In this document: in pieces, positions 1-9,000 of the stretch | Layout of the letters: each line of letters opens with the position of its first letter | Numbering within the stretch: the stretch's first letter is position 1 | Position numbers and translations under genes: made by a program | Source of the DNA: Herbaspirillum hiltneri N3 | GTDB taxonomy: Bacteria > Pseudomonadota > Gammaproteobacteria > Burkholderiales > Burkholderiaceae_D | Assembly (NCBI RefSeq): GCF_001267925.1 | Contig: NZ_CP011409.1 | Location: 4,216,001 to 4,280,000 of the forward strand | DNA: 64,000 nucleotides | Reading direction: 5' to 3' | Notes under the pieces: model-generated | Database searches by the model: none | Told to the model about the DNA's origin: nothing | What the model saw: only the letters and a program-made list of their open reading frames with translations

Positions 1-843
1 GGCGAGCACTTCATCTTTTGACATCGCTACGATGATAAACAGCGGATGGTCAGCCAGATATCTGAAACTGTTAATCCGGACGACGCCATCCTGAGTCGAA
101 CGTATTTCCACGGAACCGGATCCTGAACGCCTCACATGTTCCTGAAACAGAGGTGAATTCTCCAAATTTTTGCCGACGGAGTCAGGAAGAAGTGGGCGTC
201 TATGCAATACGGTACCGTCGAGGCTTCCCAACATGATCGCCCCATTTTTACCGATGTCGAATTGTGCGTAAAAACGCTGAAAAAAAGATAAATCGATAGT
301 ACCAAGCACTACCCCGCCGAATGAACCGTCAATCTTGTTGATGCGTCGGCTAATCGTGAGTATCCACTGTCCGGTTGATTTACTTTTGATCGGCTTTCCA
401 ATGAATGGCTTCTCTACACGATGGAGACGGTGATAAATGAAGTAATCGCGGTCTGAATTATTGAATCTTTTCTCCAAGGTCGGCTGAGAATTTACAACCC
501 AATTCCCTTGGTCATCATAGACGAACAGGCCCGCAAGCTGAGGCAGGCCACCGACGCGGCTCACCATCAGATCATGAGTACGCGCGAGTCCCGATTTGGA
601 ATTGCCATCTTTTTCCAGTCGTTCAAGGAGACCCAGCAGGACGATGTCGACCTCGTTGAACGTCTGATCGGCGTGTTGGGCCAGCGCCATAGCGACATTC
701 GACGTCGCTCTAGTGGACTCTGTGAGTTCGACATCATGCTCTCGCAGCCCCGACCAGAATTCGAGCACCACGATGACGAGACATACCGACACAACGAAAA
801 TTCTCGCTACGCCTGACGCAGATATTCTTGATCGGTTAAACAT
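1..843 (-). CDS. Membrane sensor protein, probable diguanylate cyclase N-terminal part (3' end outside window)
   Basis: The frame is open from an ATG at 843 to the window edge, giving 281 codons. Residues ~13-30 form one membrane segment (IFVVSVCLVIVVLEFW). The rest looks like a periplasmic Cache/PDC sensor: the stretch with SDRDYF, a FIGKPIKSKSTG-like core, ISRRI and DGSFGGVVLGTIDLSFF is the pattern seen in dCache-type diguanylate cyclases. The catalytic GGDEF part would lie beyond the edge, so the enzyme call is inferred. A Shine-Dalgarno AGAGG lies about 6 nt before the ATG. It is 14 nt downstream of the small membrane-protein gene at 858-1124, so the two are probably co-transcribed. It could instead be a histidine kinase sensor. 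Confidence 0.75.
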   Translation of the reverse strand, partial: MFNRSRISASGVARIFVVSVCLVIVVLEFWSGLREHDVELTESTRATSNVAMALAQHADQTFNEVDIVLLGLLERLEKDGNSKSGLARTHDLMVSRVGGLPQLAGLFVYDDQGNWVVNSQPTLEKRFNNSDRDYFIYHRLHRVEKPFIGKPIKSKSTGQWILTISRRINKIDGSFGGVVLGTIDLSFFQRFYAQFDIGKNGAIMLGSLDGTVLHRRPLLPDSVGKNLENSPLFQEHVRRSGSGSVEIRSTQDGVVRINSFRYLADHPLFIIVAMSKDEVLA

Positions 844-857
844 TCAGCACCTCTTGC

Positions 858-1124
858 TCAGCTTTGCCTCTCGAGCTGTTTGCATATCGACGCAGCTTCG
901 TCCAGGGCTCTTCTTCGTTCTCTTTCGGGACACACCGCATACTGTTCCATGTACACCATGTGGGCCAGATGCTGGGCGAAGTCTTCGGCCTCTTTTGCTT
1001 CGCGCTCAATTGCCGCATTGTTTAGAGAACGAAGAAGCCGCCATGCCATCGCCACGCCGATACAAAGAAGCGCCAATAGGCCGAATACATGGATTTTTCC
1101 TTGCCAGAAATCGGTGAATTCCAA
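858..1124 (-). CDS. Small single-pass membrane protein, unknown function
   Basis: Encodes 88 aa starting at a TTG (MEFTDF...), preceded by AAAGG at good spacing; no better start is visible. Residues ~11-29 (HVFGLLALLCIGVAMAWRL) form one transmembrane helix, followed by a charged cytoplasmic-looking helix rich in Glu, Arg and Ala (NNAAIEREAKEAEDFAQHLA). The stop is 14 nt from the start of the Cache-domain sensor gene at 843, which suggests an operon and perhaps an accessory role. I do not recognise the family. The alternative is that this is non-coding leader sequence. Confidence 0.5.
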   Translation of the reverse strand: MEFTDFWQGKIHVFGLLALLCIGVAMAWRLLRSLNNAAIEREAKEAEDFAQHLAHMVYMEQYAVCPERERRRALDEAASICKQLERQS

Positions 1125-1468
1125 GTTGCGCCTTTGAAGAAACGAAGGTCGACTGCCTATTCCACGATAAAAGCATACTCAATAGAATGTTGTCCGCATA
1201 TAGGGGATTTCCTGAATGGGCGTGAGGCATGAAGCCTCCCAGCGAAAGCCCCCGCATCCCTGCGCTTTCCGGCATCGGCCTACTGCTGCGCAGGTTGGCG
1301 ATGGCGTAGCACGAAGACCCAACGTCCAGATATGATGAGCATTCACCCCGGGGAAAGGATGCGTCTTACAACAAAAATGAGAACGAGGCTGGATGCCGAG
1401 TCGATGCTCTGACTCTGGCGACGCGCAATCCACAATTGTTGAACAACGCTTCTCTAAGGGAGTAGGAA
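1125..1468. other. Intergenic region between divergent genes, nothing assignable
   Basis: This 344-bp stretch separates the minus-strand membrane-protein gene from the plus-strand MCP. Short open frames exist on both strands, but none has a convincing start, ribosome site or recognisable product. It must hold the promoters for both directions; I could not assign clear -35/-10 boxes or a flagellar sigma-28 type TAAA/GCCGATAA pair. Confidence 0.5.
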
Positions 1469-3118
1469 ATGACCAATCTGAAGGTATCCACAAGGCTCAC
1501 TATTGGTTTTACAGTCGTATTGGCAGCACTGATTGCAGTGGCAATCTTTGGCATCTCCGGAATGTCGAGTCTCAGGGAGAAGCTGAACGAAATTACCTAT
1601 GTCAACAATGCCGAGGCAAAGTTGGCGAACCAAATGGCAACGAGCGTGCAAACTCGCGCTCTTGTCGTAAGAAATCTGGCCTTGTTTACGGATCAGCAGC
1701 TTATTAACAGCGAGTTGGCTCGCCTCAAACCGCTAGAGAAGAAATACGCCGATGCTTATCAAGAACTAGGCAAGCTATTTACGCAGGCGCCAGGAACTAC
1801 CCAGAAGGAGCGTGAACTATACGCGGCGCTAAAATCCGACGAAGCAGCAGTAACCCCTCTTCTGGAGAAAGCCGCTGCGCTGGGAGCGAGTAACGATGTC
1901 GCCTCGATCACCCCCCTTCTTGTTCAAGAAATTCGCCCCAAACAAACGATCTGGCTAAATCGTCTTGCAGAACTCGTCAATCTTGAAGACCAGCTCAATG
2001 AAGAAGCCGCTGGCGAGGCCGAGGCGACATATCAAAAATTGCGCGCGACCACTCTCACTGCTGCAACCGTCGCACTTCTTCTGGGAATTCTCACTGCGCT
2101 TTTAATCGTCAGAAGTATATTGAAACAGCTGGGAGGAGAACCGAGTCAAGCGCAATACGTCGCAAGTGAAATTTCGCAGGGAAACTTGACCGTGGCGTTG
2201 GATTTGAATTCAGCCAGTCCCAATATTCTGATGGTCTCACTGGAGAAGATGCGTAGCCAACTAAACGATGTGGTGATCGGTATCCAGCACTCTGCGGAGT
2301 CAATTGCGACAGCCGCTGGCGAGATTGCACAAGGCAACCACGACTTGTCTCGGCGCACAGAAGAACAGGCGGCGTCGCTAGAGGAAACCGCTTCCAGCAT
2401 GGAGGAAATCACTTCCACTGTTGAGCAAAATACAAACAATGCACGGCAAGGCAGCACACTGGCGAACTCCGCCTCGGCTACCGCTTTAAAGGGCGGGCAA
2501 GTTGTGGAGGGCGTCGTGAAGACGATGTCTGATATTTCAGAAAGCTCCAGCAAAGTCACAGAGATTATTGCGTCGGTGGAGGCAATTGCTTTTCAAACCA
2601 ATATTCTTGCGCTCAATGCAGCCGTAGAAGCAGCGCGCGCGGGGGAAGAAGGCAGGGGCTTCGCGGTTGTTGCCAGCGAAGTGCGTACGCTGGCGCAACG
2701 CAGTGCATTAGCGGCGAAGGAGATTAAAGATCTCATCGGCACCTCGGTTCAACACGTCAACACGGGATCGCAATTGGTGTCGGACGCCGGCAAGACGATG
2801 GCAGAAGTCGTCCAGTCCGTACAAAGCGTCACGGATATCATGAGTGAGATCGCGGCGGCCTCGAGCGAACAGCATACCGGTATTGCCCAGATCAATATCG
2901 CCATAACTCAGATGGACGAAGTCACTCAGCAGAATGCCGCGCTGGTCGAGCAGGCAACCGCTGCTGCTCAGGCAATGGCCGATCAGGCAGCCCGCCTTCT
3001 CGCCTCTGTGGCTATTTTCAAGGTGGAGGCATCAGGCGTTTCCGCGATGGCGCACCCTGCGGCGATAAAAACCATCACGCTTCCCCCAACGTCCCCGGTA
3101 AACAGAATCGCTGCGTAA
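1469..3118 (+). CDS. Methyl-accepting chemotaxis protein (4-helix-bundle sensor)
   Basis: Encodes 549 aa. An N-terminal membrane anchor (residues ~9-30) and a second at ~194-214 (TTLTAATVALLLGILTALLIV) bracket a helical periplasmic domain of ~160 residues, like 4HB_MCP sensors. LGGEP follows the second membrane segment, then a HAMP-like region. The conserved signalling tip [20 protein letters not shown] is present with E instead of Q at [14 protein letters not shown]. It would report ligand binding to CheA/CheW at the inner membrane. The C-terminus (NRIAA) lacks a CheR-docking pentapeptide. The start has GGGAG upstream. Codon use is less GC-rich than in the MCPs at 24, 57 and 59 kb, suggesting a different history. 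Confidence 0.95.
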   Translation: MTNLKVSTRLTIGFTVVLAALIAVAIFGISGMSSLREKLNEITYVNNAEAKLANQMATSVQTRALVVRNLALFTDQQLINSELARLKPLEKKYADAYQELGKLFTQAPGTTQKERELYAALKSDEAAVTPLLEKAAALGASNDVASITPLLVQEIRPKQTIWLNRLAELVNLEDQLNEEAAGEAEATYQKLRATTLTAATVALLLGILTALLIVRSILKQLGGEPSQAQYVASEISQGNLTVALDLNSASPNILMVSLEKMRSQLNDVVIGIQHSAESIATAAGEIAQGNHDLSRRTEEQAASLEETASSMEEITSTVEQNTNNARQGSTLANSASATALKGGQVVEGVVKTMSDISESSSKVTEIIASVEAIAFQTNILALNAAVEAARAGEEGRGFAVVASEVRTLAQRSALAAKEIKDLIGTSVQHVNTGSQLVSDAGKTMAEVVQSVQSVTDIMSEIAAASSEQHTGIAQINIAITQMDEVTQQNAALVEQATAAAQAMADQAARLLASVAIFKVEASGVSAMAHPAAIKTITLPPTSPVNRIAA

Positions 3119-3161
3119 CGCAGGGGCCGGGCTCTTCGACACATCCTTGGAAAGAAATCGA

Positions 3162-3533
3162 ATGCCAGTATCCGAACTGGACGCCGTGCTAGCCGAACTC
3201 AGCGCTCGCGAGCCCATTTTTCATTGCCGGGAATATGGGACCAGTCGCGAGGCGCTCCTGGACATGACTGCCGACGATTTTTGGGAGATCGGCGCAAGCG
3301 GCCAGATCTACAGTCGCAGCTCGGTAGTCGAAACCTTGCTGGAGCGCTACCGGGCGCAAGAGGAAGATACTTTTTCTTGTAGCGAATTTCGCATCCGGCA
3401 GCTGGCAGACGATCTCTACCAAATCAGTTACCTGTTGCAGCAGCCTGGCCGGCTTACACGAAGAACGACATTGTGGAGAAAAAGCGATGGAAAATGGAAA
3501 ATCGTTTTTCATCAAGGGACGTTAGTGTCGTGA
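3162..3533 (+). CDS. NTF2-like / DUF4440-type small protein
   Basis: Encodes 123 aa from the ATG at 3162 (MPVSELDAVLAEL); a TTG 15 nt upstream is in frame, but GGAAAG is well placed for the ATG. The pattern of an N-terminal helix, REALLDMTADDFWEIGASGQIYSR, a central helix and a C-terminal TTLWRKSDGKWKIVFHQGTLV strand resembles the DUF4440/SnoaL-like cone fold found in small enzymes and ligand-binding proteins. No catalytic role can be assigned. It starts 43 nt after the MCP stop and lies 65 nt before a GST gene on the same strand. Confidence 0.75.
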   Translation: MPVSELDAVLAELSAREPIFHCREYGTSREALLDMTADDFWEIGASGQIYSRSSVVETLLERYRAQEEDTFSCSEFRIRQLADDLYQISYLLQQPGRLTRRTTLWRKSDGKWKIVFHQGTLVS

Positions 3534-3598
3534 AAATCGGCACTTGGTGTTACGCCGAATCGCTGCCGGCCAGAAACGGGACATCGTAAAGGACAAGC

Positions 3599-4240
3599 AT
3601 GAAGCTCTATTTCCTTCCAGGAGCGCCCTCGCCTGATCGGGTAAGACTTTATATTTCCGAGAAGAATTCGATGGAAAATGTTATTCGAGTTGACGAAATT
3701 AGCTTGGCGGGAGGAAAACAAAAGGAACCTGCTCATCTTGCGCGCAACAGACTCGCTAAAGTGCCTGTTCTGGAAGTGGCTGAAAACTCGTTCATCCATG
3801 AATCACTCGCAATCGTCGAATACCTTGAAGAACTGTTTCCTGAACCAACAATGTTTGGTCCAACGCCGGTGGAACGGGCTAAAGCTCGCGCCGCCGAGCG
3901 AGTCGCGGAAATTCGAGTGTTTTATCCACTCGCCCGTTATGTGCAGGCGACAGTTACCCAACGAGACCGCTTTCCGGACCCGGCAATTGCCGCGCACTTC
4001 AAGACTCAGTTTCCCGTCGGTTTGAGTTATTTAAATGAAATGATCAAAGCAGGGGGACCATTCCTGATGGGCGAAAATGTGACGATGGCGGATTGCACAC
4101 TGGCAGCTATTTTAGAATTCGCCAGAGTTCACGGGATAAATGTCCTTGATCAATATGAGGCTTTGTCAGGCTGGTTTAGACACTACCGCGAGCGGCCGAC
4201 GGCTCAACGTATTTTTGTGCAGCAAAATACATTGGCCTGA
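3599..4240 (+). CDS. Glutathione S-transferase family protein
   Basis: Encodes 213 aa. The N-terminal thioredoxin-like domain shows MKLYFLPGAPSPDRVRLYI, a cis-proline region KVPVLEV and the glutathione gamma-glutamyl contact IHESLAIVEYLEE (the usual ESxAI). The C-terminal half is the all-helical domain, with the N-capping-type MADCTLAAILEF segment. Length is typical for bacterial GSTs. The usual catalytic Ser/Cys after the first strand is not obvious (PGAPSPD), so substrate and activity are unknown. It is likely cytosolic and either detoxifying or a glutathione-dependent reductase. Confidence 0.9.
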   Translation: MKLYFLPGAPSPDRVRLYISEKNSMENVIRVDEISLAGGKQKEPAHLARNRLAKVPVLEVAENSFIHESLAIVEYLEELFPEPTMFGPTPVERAKARAAERVAEIRVFYPLARYVQATVTQRDRFPDPAIAAHFKTQFPVGLSYLNEMIKAGGPFLMGENVTMADCTLAAILEFARVHGINVLDQYEALSGWFRHYRERPTAQRIFVQQNTLA

Positions 4241-4335
4241 GAGAGCGTTTTCCTCCAGGAGCGTACCTGTCCTGCGATTCACATTGAATCCACGGTTTTT
4301 GGCCACCGGCCCACTTTGAATAGCCATAACACTCA

Positions 4336-5316
4336 ATGCTCGTCGCCTTCATGCAGTCCCAAGAATCCGATCTTGAACAACTTGTCGGGATGCGTATTGT
4401 TGCCATGCGCGAAAGTCTGGAGCGAGTCGGCAGATTTGATGCCCGGCGCGCACGTGAACGATTCACATCGACGTTCAACCCGGAAACCTGCTACCGCATC
4501 GTGGCCGATGGCCGAACTATCGGCTTTTTCTCGTTGGATCGTCATCCAGGCGTCCACACTCTCCGACATCTTTATATCCATCCCCTGTGGCAGGGGCGAG
4601 GAATCGGCGCGCAGGTCCTCAAGCGAATTCTTGCCGATGCCAGCCGCCGGGGATGTCCCGTCAATCTCGCCGCCCTGCGCGAGAGCGATGCTAATCGTTT
4701 TTATCGAGACCATGGCTTTGAGCAAACCAGTGAAGAGGATTGGGACATTTTCTATACCTGCCGTCCCAAAAGCATAACGCCAGCATTGCTCAATAGTAAG
4801 CTTGGGAACATCCGATGGCTGTGCCGGGCAGATATTCAGCATCTGGATGTTGTGTTACGGCAGCACGTGCGCGATTTGCACTCGGGCCAGGTTGTCGAAT
4901 CCGAGATCGCCGCGATCAAAACTTATATGGCAGGTGCTGCGGACGATGAGGGACGCTACCGTAGTTATCTGGTCGCTTGCGATTCAACGAACATCCCCAT
5001 TGCTTGCATGGGGCTTTCACGGCCGGACTCGCGCATGAGTGCCCATGTTTTGTTGAATGCGCCGGATTATTTGGAATTGCTCAATGTGTTCGTACATCGC
5101 GATTTCATGCGAACCAAAGGAATCGGGCGATCGTTGTTAGCGGCGGTAGTTGAAGAAGCCAAAGCTGCCAGAGCCATTGGGTTACTGGTCAACAGCGGCC
5201 CACGCTACCTTTCGAGTTGGGGATTCTACGATCGGATCTTCGATGCAGATCACGGCATGTTGGTTGACTACTACGGAACAGGACGGCACGCCAAAGTTTG
5301 GAGCAAGCTACTCTAG
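4336..5316 (+). CDS. Tandem GNAT N-acetyltransferase
   Basis: Encodes 326 aa holding two GCN5-type acetyltransferase domains. Domain 1 (about residues 5-150) carries LYIHPLWQGRGIGAQVL, matching the Q/R-x-x-G-x-G acetyl-CoA loop, and a FYRDHGFEQ motif. Domain 2 (about 160-326) carries LNVFVHRDFMRTKGIGRSLL and SSWGFYDRIF. Domain 1 looks canonical while domain 2 is more degenerate. The acetyl acceptor cannot be read from sequence. The first ATG lacks a clear ribosome site, so a start at 4351 or later is possible. Confidence 0.85.
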   Translation: MLVAFMQSQESDLEQLVGMRIVAMRESLERVGRFDARRARERFTSTFNPETCYRIVADGRTIGFFSLDRHPGVHTLRHLYIHPLWQGRGIGAQVLKRILADASRRGCPVNLAALRESDANRFYRDHGFEQTSEEDWDIFYTCRPKSITPALLNSKLGNIRWLCRADIQHLDVVLRQHVRDLHSGQVVESEIAAIKTYMAGAADDEGRYRSYLVACDSTNIPIACMGLSRPDSRMSAHVLLNAPDYLELLNVFVHRDFMRTKGIGRSLLAAVVEEAKAARAIGLLVNSGPRYLSSWGFYDRIFDADHGMLVDYYGTGRHAKVWSKLL

Positions 5317-5431
5317 CAACATGAGCTATTGAGTTCGACTCTCGACAGTCTGGCGCAGTCATCCAGAACAGTCCTTGGTACCCACAATAGTAGAATGACT
5401 GGAATCAAGCCCCATAACCGAGGAAAACAAT

Positions 5432-5797
5432 ATGCAATCGCCGGTCAATCCGTTCACAACGCCACTGGAGTTATACAGGGCCATCGCTTCCGTATGGTCT
5501 GCGGATACGTCAAGCCCGACGGGCGCATGGTCACCATCCAACCCGGCGCAGAATCATTGCAGCATCACGTCCCTGGTTGTGCAGGATTTTTTCGGTGGTG
5601 AAATTCTCAGCACGAAAACGTCAGGTGGAACGCACTTTTACAACTCGATTGAGAACGTGAAGTGGGACCTGACCGCAAGCCAATTTTCTGAACCCATCCC
5701 CTACGATGACACGCCCTCGTCGCGTGAATTGGCACTGTCAGACACGTCCGGTGAAAAGTACGCTCTCATCAAAGAGCGACTTTCCAGAGCCTTTTAG
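5432..5797 (+). CDS. Hypothetical protein, YunG-like
   Basis: Encodes 121 aa preceded by GAGGA. The order SNPAQNHCSITSLVVQDFFGG, then GGTHFYNSIENVKWDLTASQF, then a C-terminal helix KYALIKERL resembles the YunG family of uncharacterised proteins, where a conserved Asn/Gln-x-Cys and a HFYN motif recur. Cysteine and histidine in those motifs could be catalytic, but no reaction is known to me. It stands alone, followed by a GC-rich hairpin. The family call is from memory of the motif pattern only. Confidence 0.7.
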   Translation: MQSPVNPFTTPLELYRAIASVWSADTSSPTGAWSPSNPAQNHCSITSLVVQDFFGGEILSTKTSGGTHFYNSIENVKWDLTASQFSEPIPYDDTPSSRELALSDTSGEKYALIKERLSRAF

Positions 5798-5811
5798 CGC
5801 CGATGGCGCTA

Positions 5812-5848
5812 TCCGGCCGCAGCCCCGCTCTACGCGGGAGCGGCCGGA
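5812..5848. terminator. Long hairpin after the YunG-like gene
   Basis: TCCGGCCGC (5812-5820) pairs perfectly with GCGGCCGGA (5840-5848), and an inner CCCGC/GCGGG pair brackets a TCTAC loop. There is no T-run afterwards, so it is terminator-like or an mRNA 3'-end stabiliser rather than a textbook intrinsic terminator. Confidence 0.45.
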
Positions 5849-6115
5849 CATCGCCACGCTAGCTCTTTTCCCTATCCCGCCGGTAAAAATTCTCTCCCGC
5901 TAAACGCCAGATATAAATGCTGAATACAAAGGGATAGTGTTGTGTATACGTATTCAATAGCACTCAAGAAATCGCCATCGATATTTTGTTACGTGTTGAC
6001 TTTTTTGCCAGCGGCTGCGCCGGGATCGATAGCAGGTATCCCCATTCCTGGCCGGCAGTCGAGATCGGGATAGTCATGTGAACGCACGCGTTTCCACGGC
6101 CGCAGGTATTTATTG
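5849..6115. other. Intergenic region, nothing assignable beyond the hairpin
   Basis: Together with the hairpin this makes a ~318-bp gap between convergent genes. It is AT-rich in the middle. No coding frame with a plausible start and composition, RNA gene or repeat was seen. Confidence 0.5.
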
Positions 6116-6892
6116 TCAGTTCGCTCGCTTGGGTAGCAGTGCCATATGCTTGTCCAGGATCAACTTGAGTTTGCCTTCGCGGCGCATGGTATCCAGTTGG
6201 AGATTCAGGGCCTTCAGGTGTTTGATGCATGGACTTGCCCTGGCCATGGCGATGAAATTATCAGACTCCGAGACATACGGTTTGAGGGCAACGAACATGT
6301 CGTTTTGTCCGGACGCAGCTAAGAAGGCCAATCCGCTGTAGTACCCGGTAATCAAATAATCGATACGATGCAGTTCAAGTTTCTTGAAATTCATATAGGC
6401 TTTTTGCTCCGCTTCCACCTGTAAATGTGCTCTCAGAAATTCATCGAAGCCATTCCCGAACTGATTGCCAAGCGTGATGCCGCCCTTTTTTCCGATCAGA
6501 TCGTTCCATCCCGTATAGCTGAAGCTGCGCCCCCTTGCAACGAATACGGCAATGGGATTGGGGAACAGCGCGACGTTGGTGTAGGTCAGATACTCGCGTC
6601 TTTCAGGCGTGTCCTTGAGGGAAGAGATCATGTCGATCTCGCCTTCCTGTGCGCTCTTCAGCACGCGGTGGAAAGGACCGACGTAACGCACCTCATAGGG
6701 GACGCCCATGGCGGTCAGCGCACTCGTCGCGATTTCGATGCTGGCGCCGGTCAGATTTTTTCCGTCGTACCATTGCAGCGGTGCGTAGTCGGAGTCAGCC
6801 GAAATGACGACTTTTTTACATTCCTTATCTTGCGACAAGGCTGCCAAAGGGGTGAGCGCAATAAGCAAGACACATCGGATCAAAATGGACAT
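6116..6892 (-). CDS. Periplasmic amino-acid-type solute-binding protein (family 3)
   Basis: Encodes 258 aa from the ATG at 6892, chosen because GGGAGA lies just upstream and a signal peptide (MSILIRCVLLIALTPLAALS) follows; upstream in-frame codons look non-coding. After processing, the protein begins KKVVISADSDYAPLQWYDG, the classic opening of SBP_bac_3 proteins, and has GPFHRVLKSAQEGEIDMI and SLKDTPERREYLTYT. It would bind a polar amino acid or similar small ligand. No permease or ATPase gene is adjacent, so it may work with distant transporter parts or as a sensor. The next gene upstream on this strand is an MCP. Confidence 0.88.
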   Translation of the reverse strand: MSILIRCVLLIALTPLAALSQDKECKKVVISADSDYAPLQWYDGKNLTGASIEIATSALTAMGVPYEVRYVGPFHRVLKSAQEGEIDMISSLKDTPERREYLTYTNVALFPNPIAVFVARGRSFSYTGWNDLIGKKGGITLGNQFGNGFDEFLRAHLQVEAEQKAYMNFKKLELHRIDYLITGYYSGLAFLAASGQNDMFVALKPYVSESDNFIAMARASPCIKHLKALNLQLDTMRREGKLKLILDKHMALLPKRAN

Positions 6893-7029
6893 GATCGGTC
6901 TCCCAGCGAATTTTTTTAATATTTTGCGTACTGTTTCTATACGATAAACCGAATAGGACTGATTGTGGAGGCTGAAGCCGCAAACTGTTGGGAAGATTGG
7001 TTTTCTCCAGGACGGTTGCTCGCAGGTGC

Positions 7030-7064
7030 GATCCCTGCAGGGATCGAAGTGTCCGGACCGGACA
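7030..7064. repeat. Two adjacent perfect palindromes
   Basis: GATCCCTGCAGGGATC (7030-7045) is a 16-bp perfect palindrome and TGTCCGGACCGGACA (7050-7064) is a near-adjacent 7+1+7 dyad. They lie between the MCP terminator and the binding-protein gene on the minus strand, where they could be operators or part of a compound terminator. Confidence 0.45.
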
Positions 7065-7085
7065 GGAGAAAACGTCTGCAAAGAC

Positions 7086-7107
7086 GAAAGCCCGCAAGCG
7101 GGCTTTC
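7086..7107 (-). terminator. Intrinsic terminator of the MCP gene at 7113
   Basis: GAAAGCCCGC (7086-7095) and GCGGGCTTTC (7098-7107) form a perfect 10-bp stem with an AA loop, 5 nt beyond the MCP stop codon. A short T-rich stretch follows on the minus strand. Confidence 0.75.
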
Positions 7108-7112
7108 GGTCT

Positions 7113-8735
7113 CTAAACCATCTGCAGCCGCGCCACTGCCTGCGGCATCCTTCTGCCTGCGTCTCCGGATGTCAGTACCGCGGAGCCGTCACGCAACTTG
7201 AAGGTGGAGACGATCCCGGCCAGCGATGCGGCCTGTTCCATCATCGCGTTTGCAGCCGCTGCCGCCTCTTCCACCAGCGCGGAGTTTTGCTGAGTGGCTT
7301 CGTCCATCTGGGTGATTGCAAGATTTACCTGGACGATGCCGTTGCTCTGCTCCTGGCTTGCGTTGGAAATTTCAGCAACAACGTCTGTCACCCGTTTGAC
7401 GCTTGTGACAACCTCCACCATCGTCTGGCCGGCCTGCTCGACCAATTGGCTGCCGCGTTCGACCTTGGACACCGAATCGTTGATCAGGACGGTGATCTCT
7501 TTCGCTGCGGCGGCACTGCGCTGAGCCAGGCTGCGCACTTCGGAGGCAACCACGGCGAAGCCGCGTCCCTGTTCACCGGCCCGCGCAGCTTCGACTGCGG
7601 CATTCAACGCGAGGATATTGGTCTGAAACGCGATGCCGTCGATGACACTGATGATGTCGACGATCTTGCGCGACGAGTCATTAATCCCTGCCATCGTTGT
7701 GACGACCTGGCCTACCACTTCACCACCCTGGATAGCCACATCGGACGCCGACACCGCCAGTTGATTCGCTTGCCTTGCGTTATCGGCGTTCTGCTTGACG
7801 GTAGACGTGATCTGCTCCATTGCCGAGGCGGTTTCTTCCAATGAGCCGGCTTGCTGCTCGGTTCTTGCAGAAAGATCGAGATTTCCCGAAGCAATTTCAG
7901 AAGAGGCTTGTTCTATCGTCTGCGTGCCTTCCCTCACTTGCGACACGATGGAAGAAAGGCTATCCCGCATGCTCTTGATGGCGAACAGGAGACTCGCATC
8001 ATCGCCAGGCTTGGTTTGCACATCGCATGACAAATCACCTGCGGCAATCTTGCGGGCGATATCGGCTGCATAGGCAGGCTCGCCGCCCAATTGCTTCAGC
8101 AAACCTCGGGTTATGAGGACGCCGACTATTCCTGAAACAACTGCGACGACGAGCGTCAATACCGCCACCAGGGTGACCGCTTGCTTCGCCATTTGCTCGG
8201 TCAAGTCATGAGCTTGCACATTTTCTGCCTCGACTTGGGCAATGACTTTGTTGATGTCCAGAACGATCTGCCTCCGTAAAGGGCTGCATTCGTTGACAAG
8301 GAAATCCCGAAACTCCTCCATCTTCCCTGCTTCCCGGTAGTTACGCGGGCGCTTGAGCTCTTCCGCCATTTGCAGCAATCCCGCCCTCGCCTTTTCAAAG
8401 TCCTTGTTGTCGGGAAACACGGGCTCCAGGGTCTTCAATGTGTCCATGTATATACGTTTTTGCTCATCAACGATTTTGAGCTCTTTTTGTGCGTCGGCGT
8501 CATTGCGGAAGACATAGGCATTGCGGGCGGCAAGACCGGTCTGGTCCAACGCCTCCCGGGCGACATACAGCGGCGACAATTTTTGCTCTTGCACAATGTC
8601 TGCCGACTTGATGGAGCGGGTTAAAGACATGATGCTGTAGAGCGAAATCCCCGCCAGGATAATGGTCAGCACGAGCAGTGCTGCGAAGCCCAACGACAAT
8701 TTGGTACCGATTTTCATGTTTCGAAATGACGACAT
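7113..8735 (-). CDS. Methyl-accepting chemotaxis protein
   Basis: Encodes 540 aa. The first membrane segment is at ~12-35 ([23 protein letters not shown]) and the second at ~188-210 ([22 protein letters not shown]). Between them is a helical sensor with acidic segments ([23 protein letters not shown]). LGGEP, a HAMP-like region and the tip [20 protein letters not shown] follow, with [13 protein letters not shown]. The C-terminus (ARLQMV) has no CheR-docking pentapeptide. It is a single gene ended by the hairpin at 7086. The ligand is unknown; helical sensors of this type often bind amino or organic acids. Confidence 0.95.
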   Translation of the reverse strand: MSSFRNMKIGTKLSLGFAALLVLTIILAGISLYSIMSLTRSIKSADIVQEQKLSPLYVAREALDQTGLAARNAYVFRNDADAQKELKIVDEQKRIYMDTLKTLEPVFPDNKDFEKARAGLLQMAEELKRPRNYREAGKMEEFRDFLVNECSPLRRQIVLDINKVIAQVEAENVQAHDLTEQMAKQAVTLVAVLTLVVAVVSGIVGVLITRGLLKQLGGEPAYAADIARKIAAGDLSCDVQTKPGDDASLLFAIKSMRDSLSSIVSQVREGTQTIEQASSEIASGNLDLSARTEQQAGSLEETASAMEQITSTVKQNADNARQANQLAVSASDVAIQGGEVVGQVVTTMAGINDSSRKIVDIISVIDGIAFQTNILALNAAVEAARAGEQGRGFAVVASEVRSLAQRSAAAAKEITVLINDSVSKVERGSQLVEQAGQTMVEVVTSVKRVTDVVAEISNASQEQSNGIVQVNLAITQMDEATQQNSALVEEAAAAANAMMEQAASLAGIVSTFKLRDGSAVLTSGDAGRRMPQAVARLQMV

Positions 8736-9000
8736 AGTTCCCCCAAGGAAATGCGAGTTATTTTTTCAAAGAAATACTTTATTCAGAACGTTCGATCATC
8801 TCCACTAAACATTATCTTTTTAATAATTCTAAGCGAAGTCGCTTGCTATTAGGGTCATTCTGGCGAAGAAACATGTTTGCCGATATCAGGGTTAACCCTA
8901 AGCCGGCAAGCAGAATGTCGTACCGCCCGGAAACTAAACACGAGCTATTTCAAATGAAGCACGCGACCGAAGAGATTTGGCGAGACTCAACAAATTAGCA
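8736..9000. other. Divergent intergenic region
   Basis: This AT-rich stretch lies between the MCP and the ArsR gene. It contains a 12-bp palindrome AGGGTTAACCCT (8888-8899) and a short dyad AAGCGA/TCGCTT at 8831-8844. No gene is visible. The MCP promoter must lie here, but no clear sigma-28 or sigma-70 boxes could be assigned for it. Confidence 0.4.

Noticed and set aside
1190..1330. Possible structured leader or c-di-GMP (GEMM-type) riboswitch before the MCP at 1469
   Set aside because: Some purine-rich and GC-helix segments resemble parts of the motif, but the conserved core and helix order could not be matched on either strand.
8860..8886. GCCGATAT at 8879-8886 as a flagellar sigma-28 -10 box
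   Set aside because: No TAAA at the required distance, and the orientation points away from the MCP gene.
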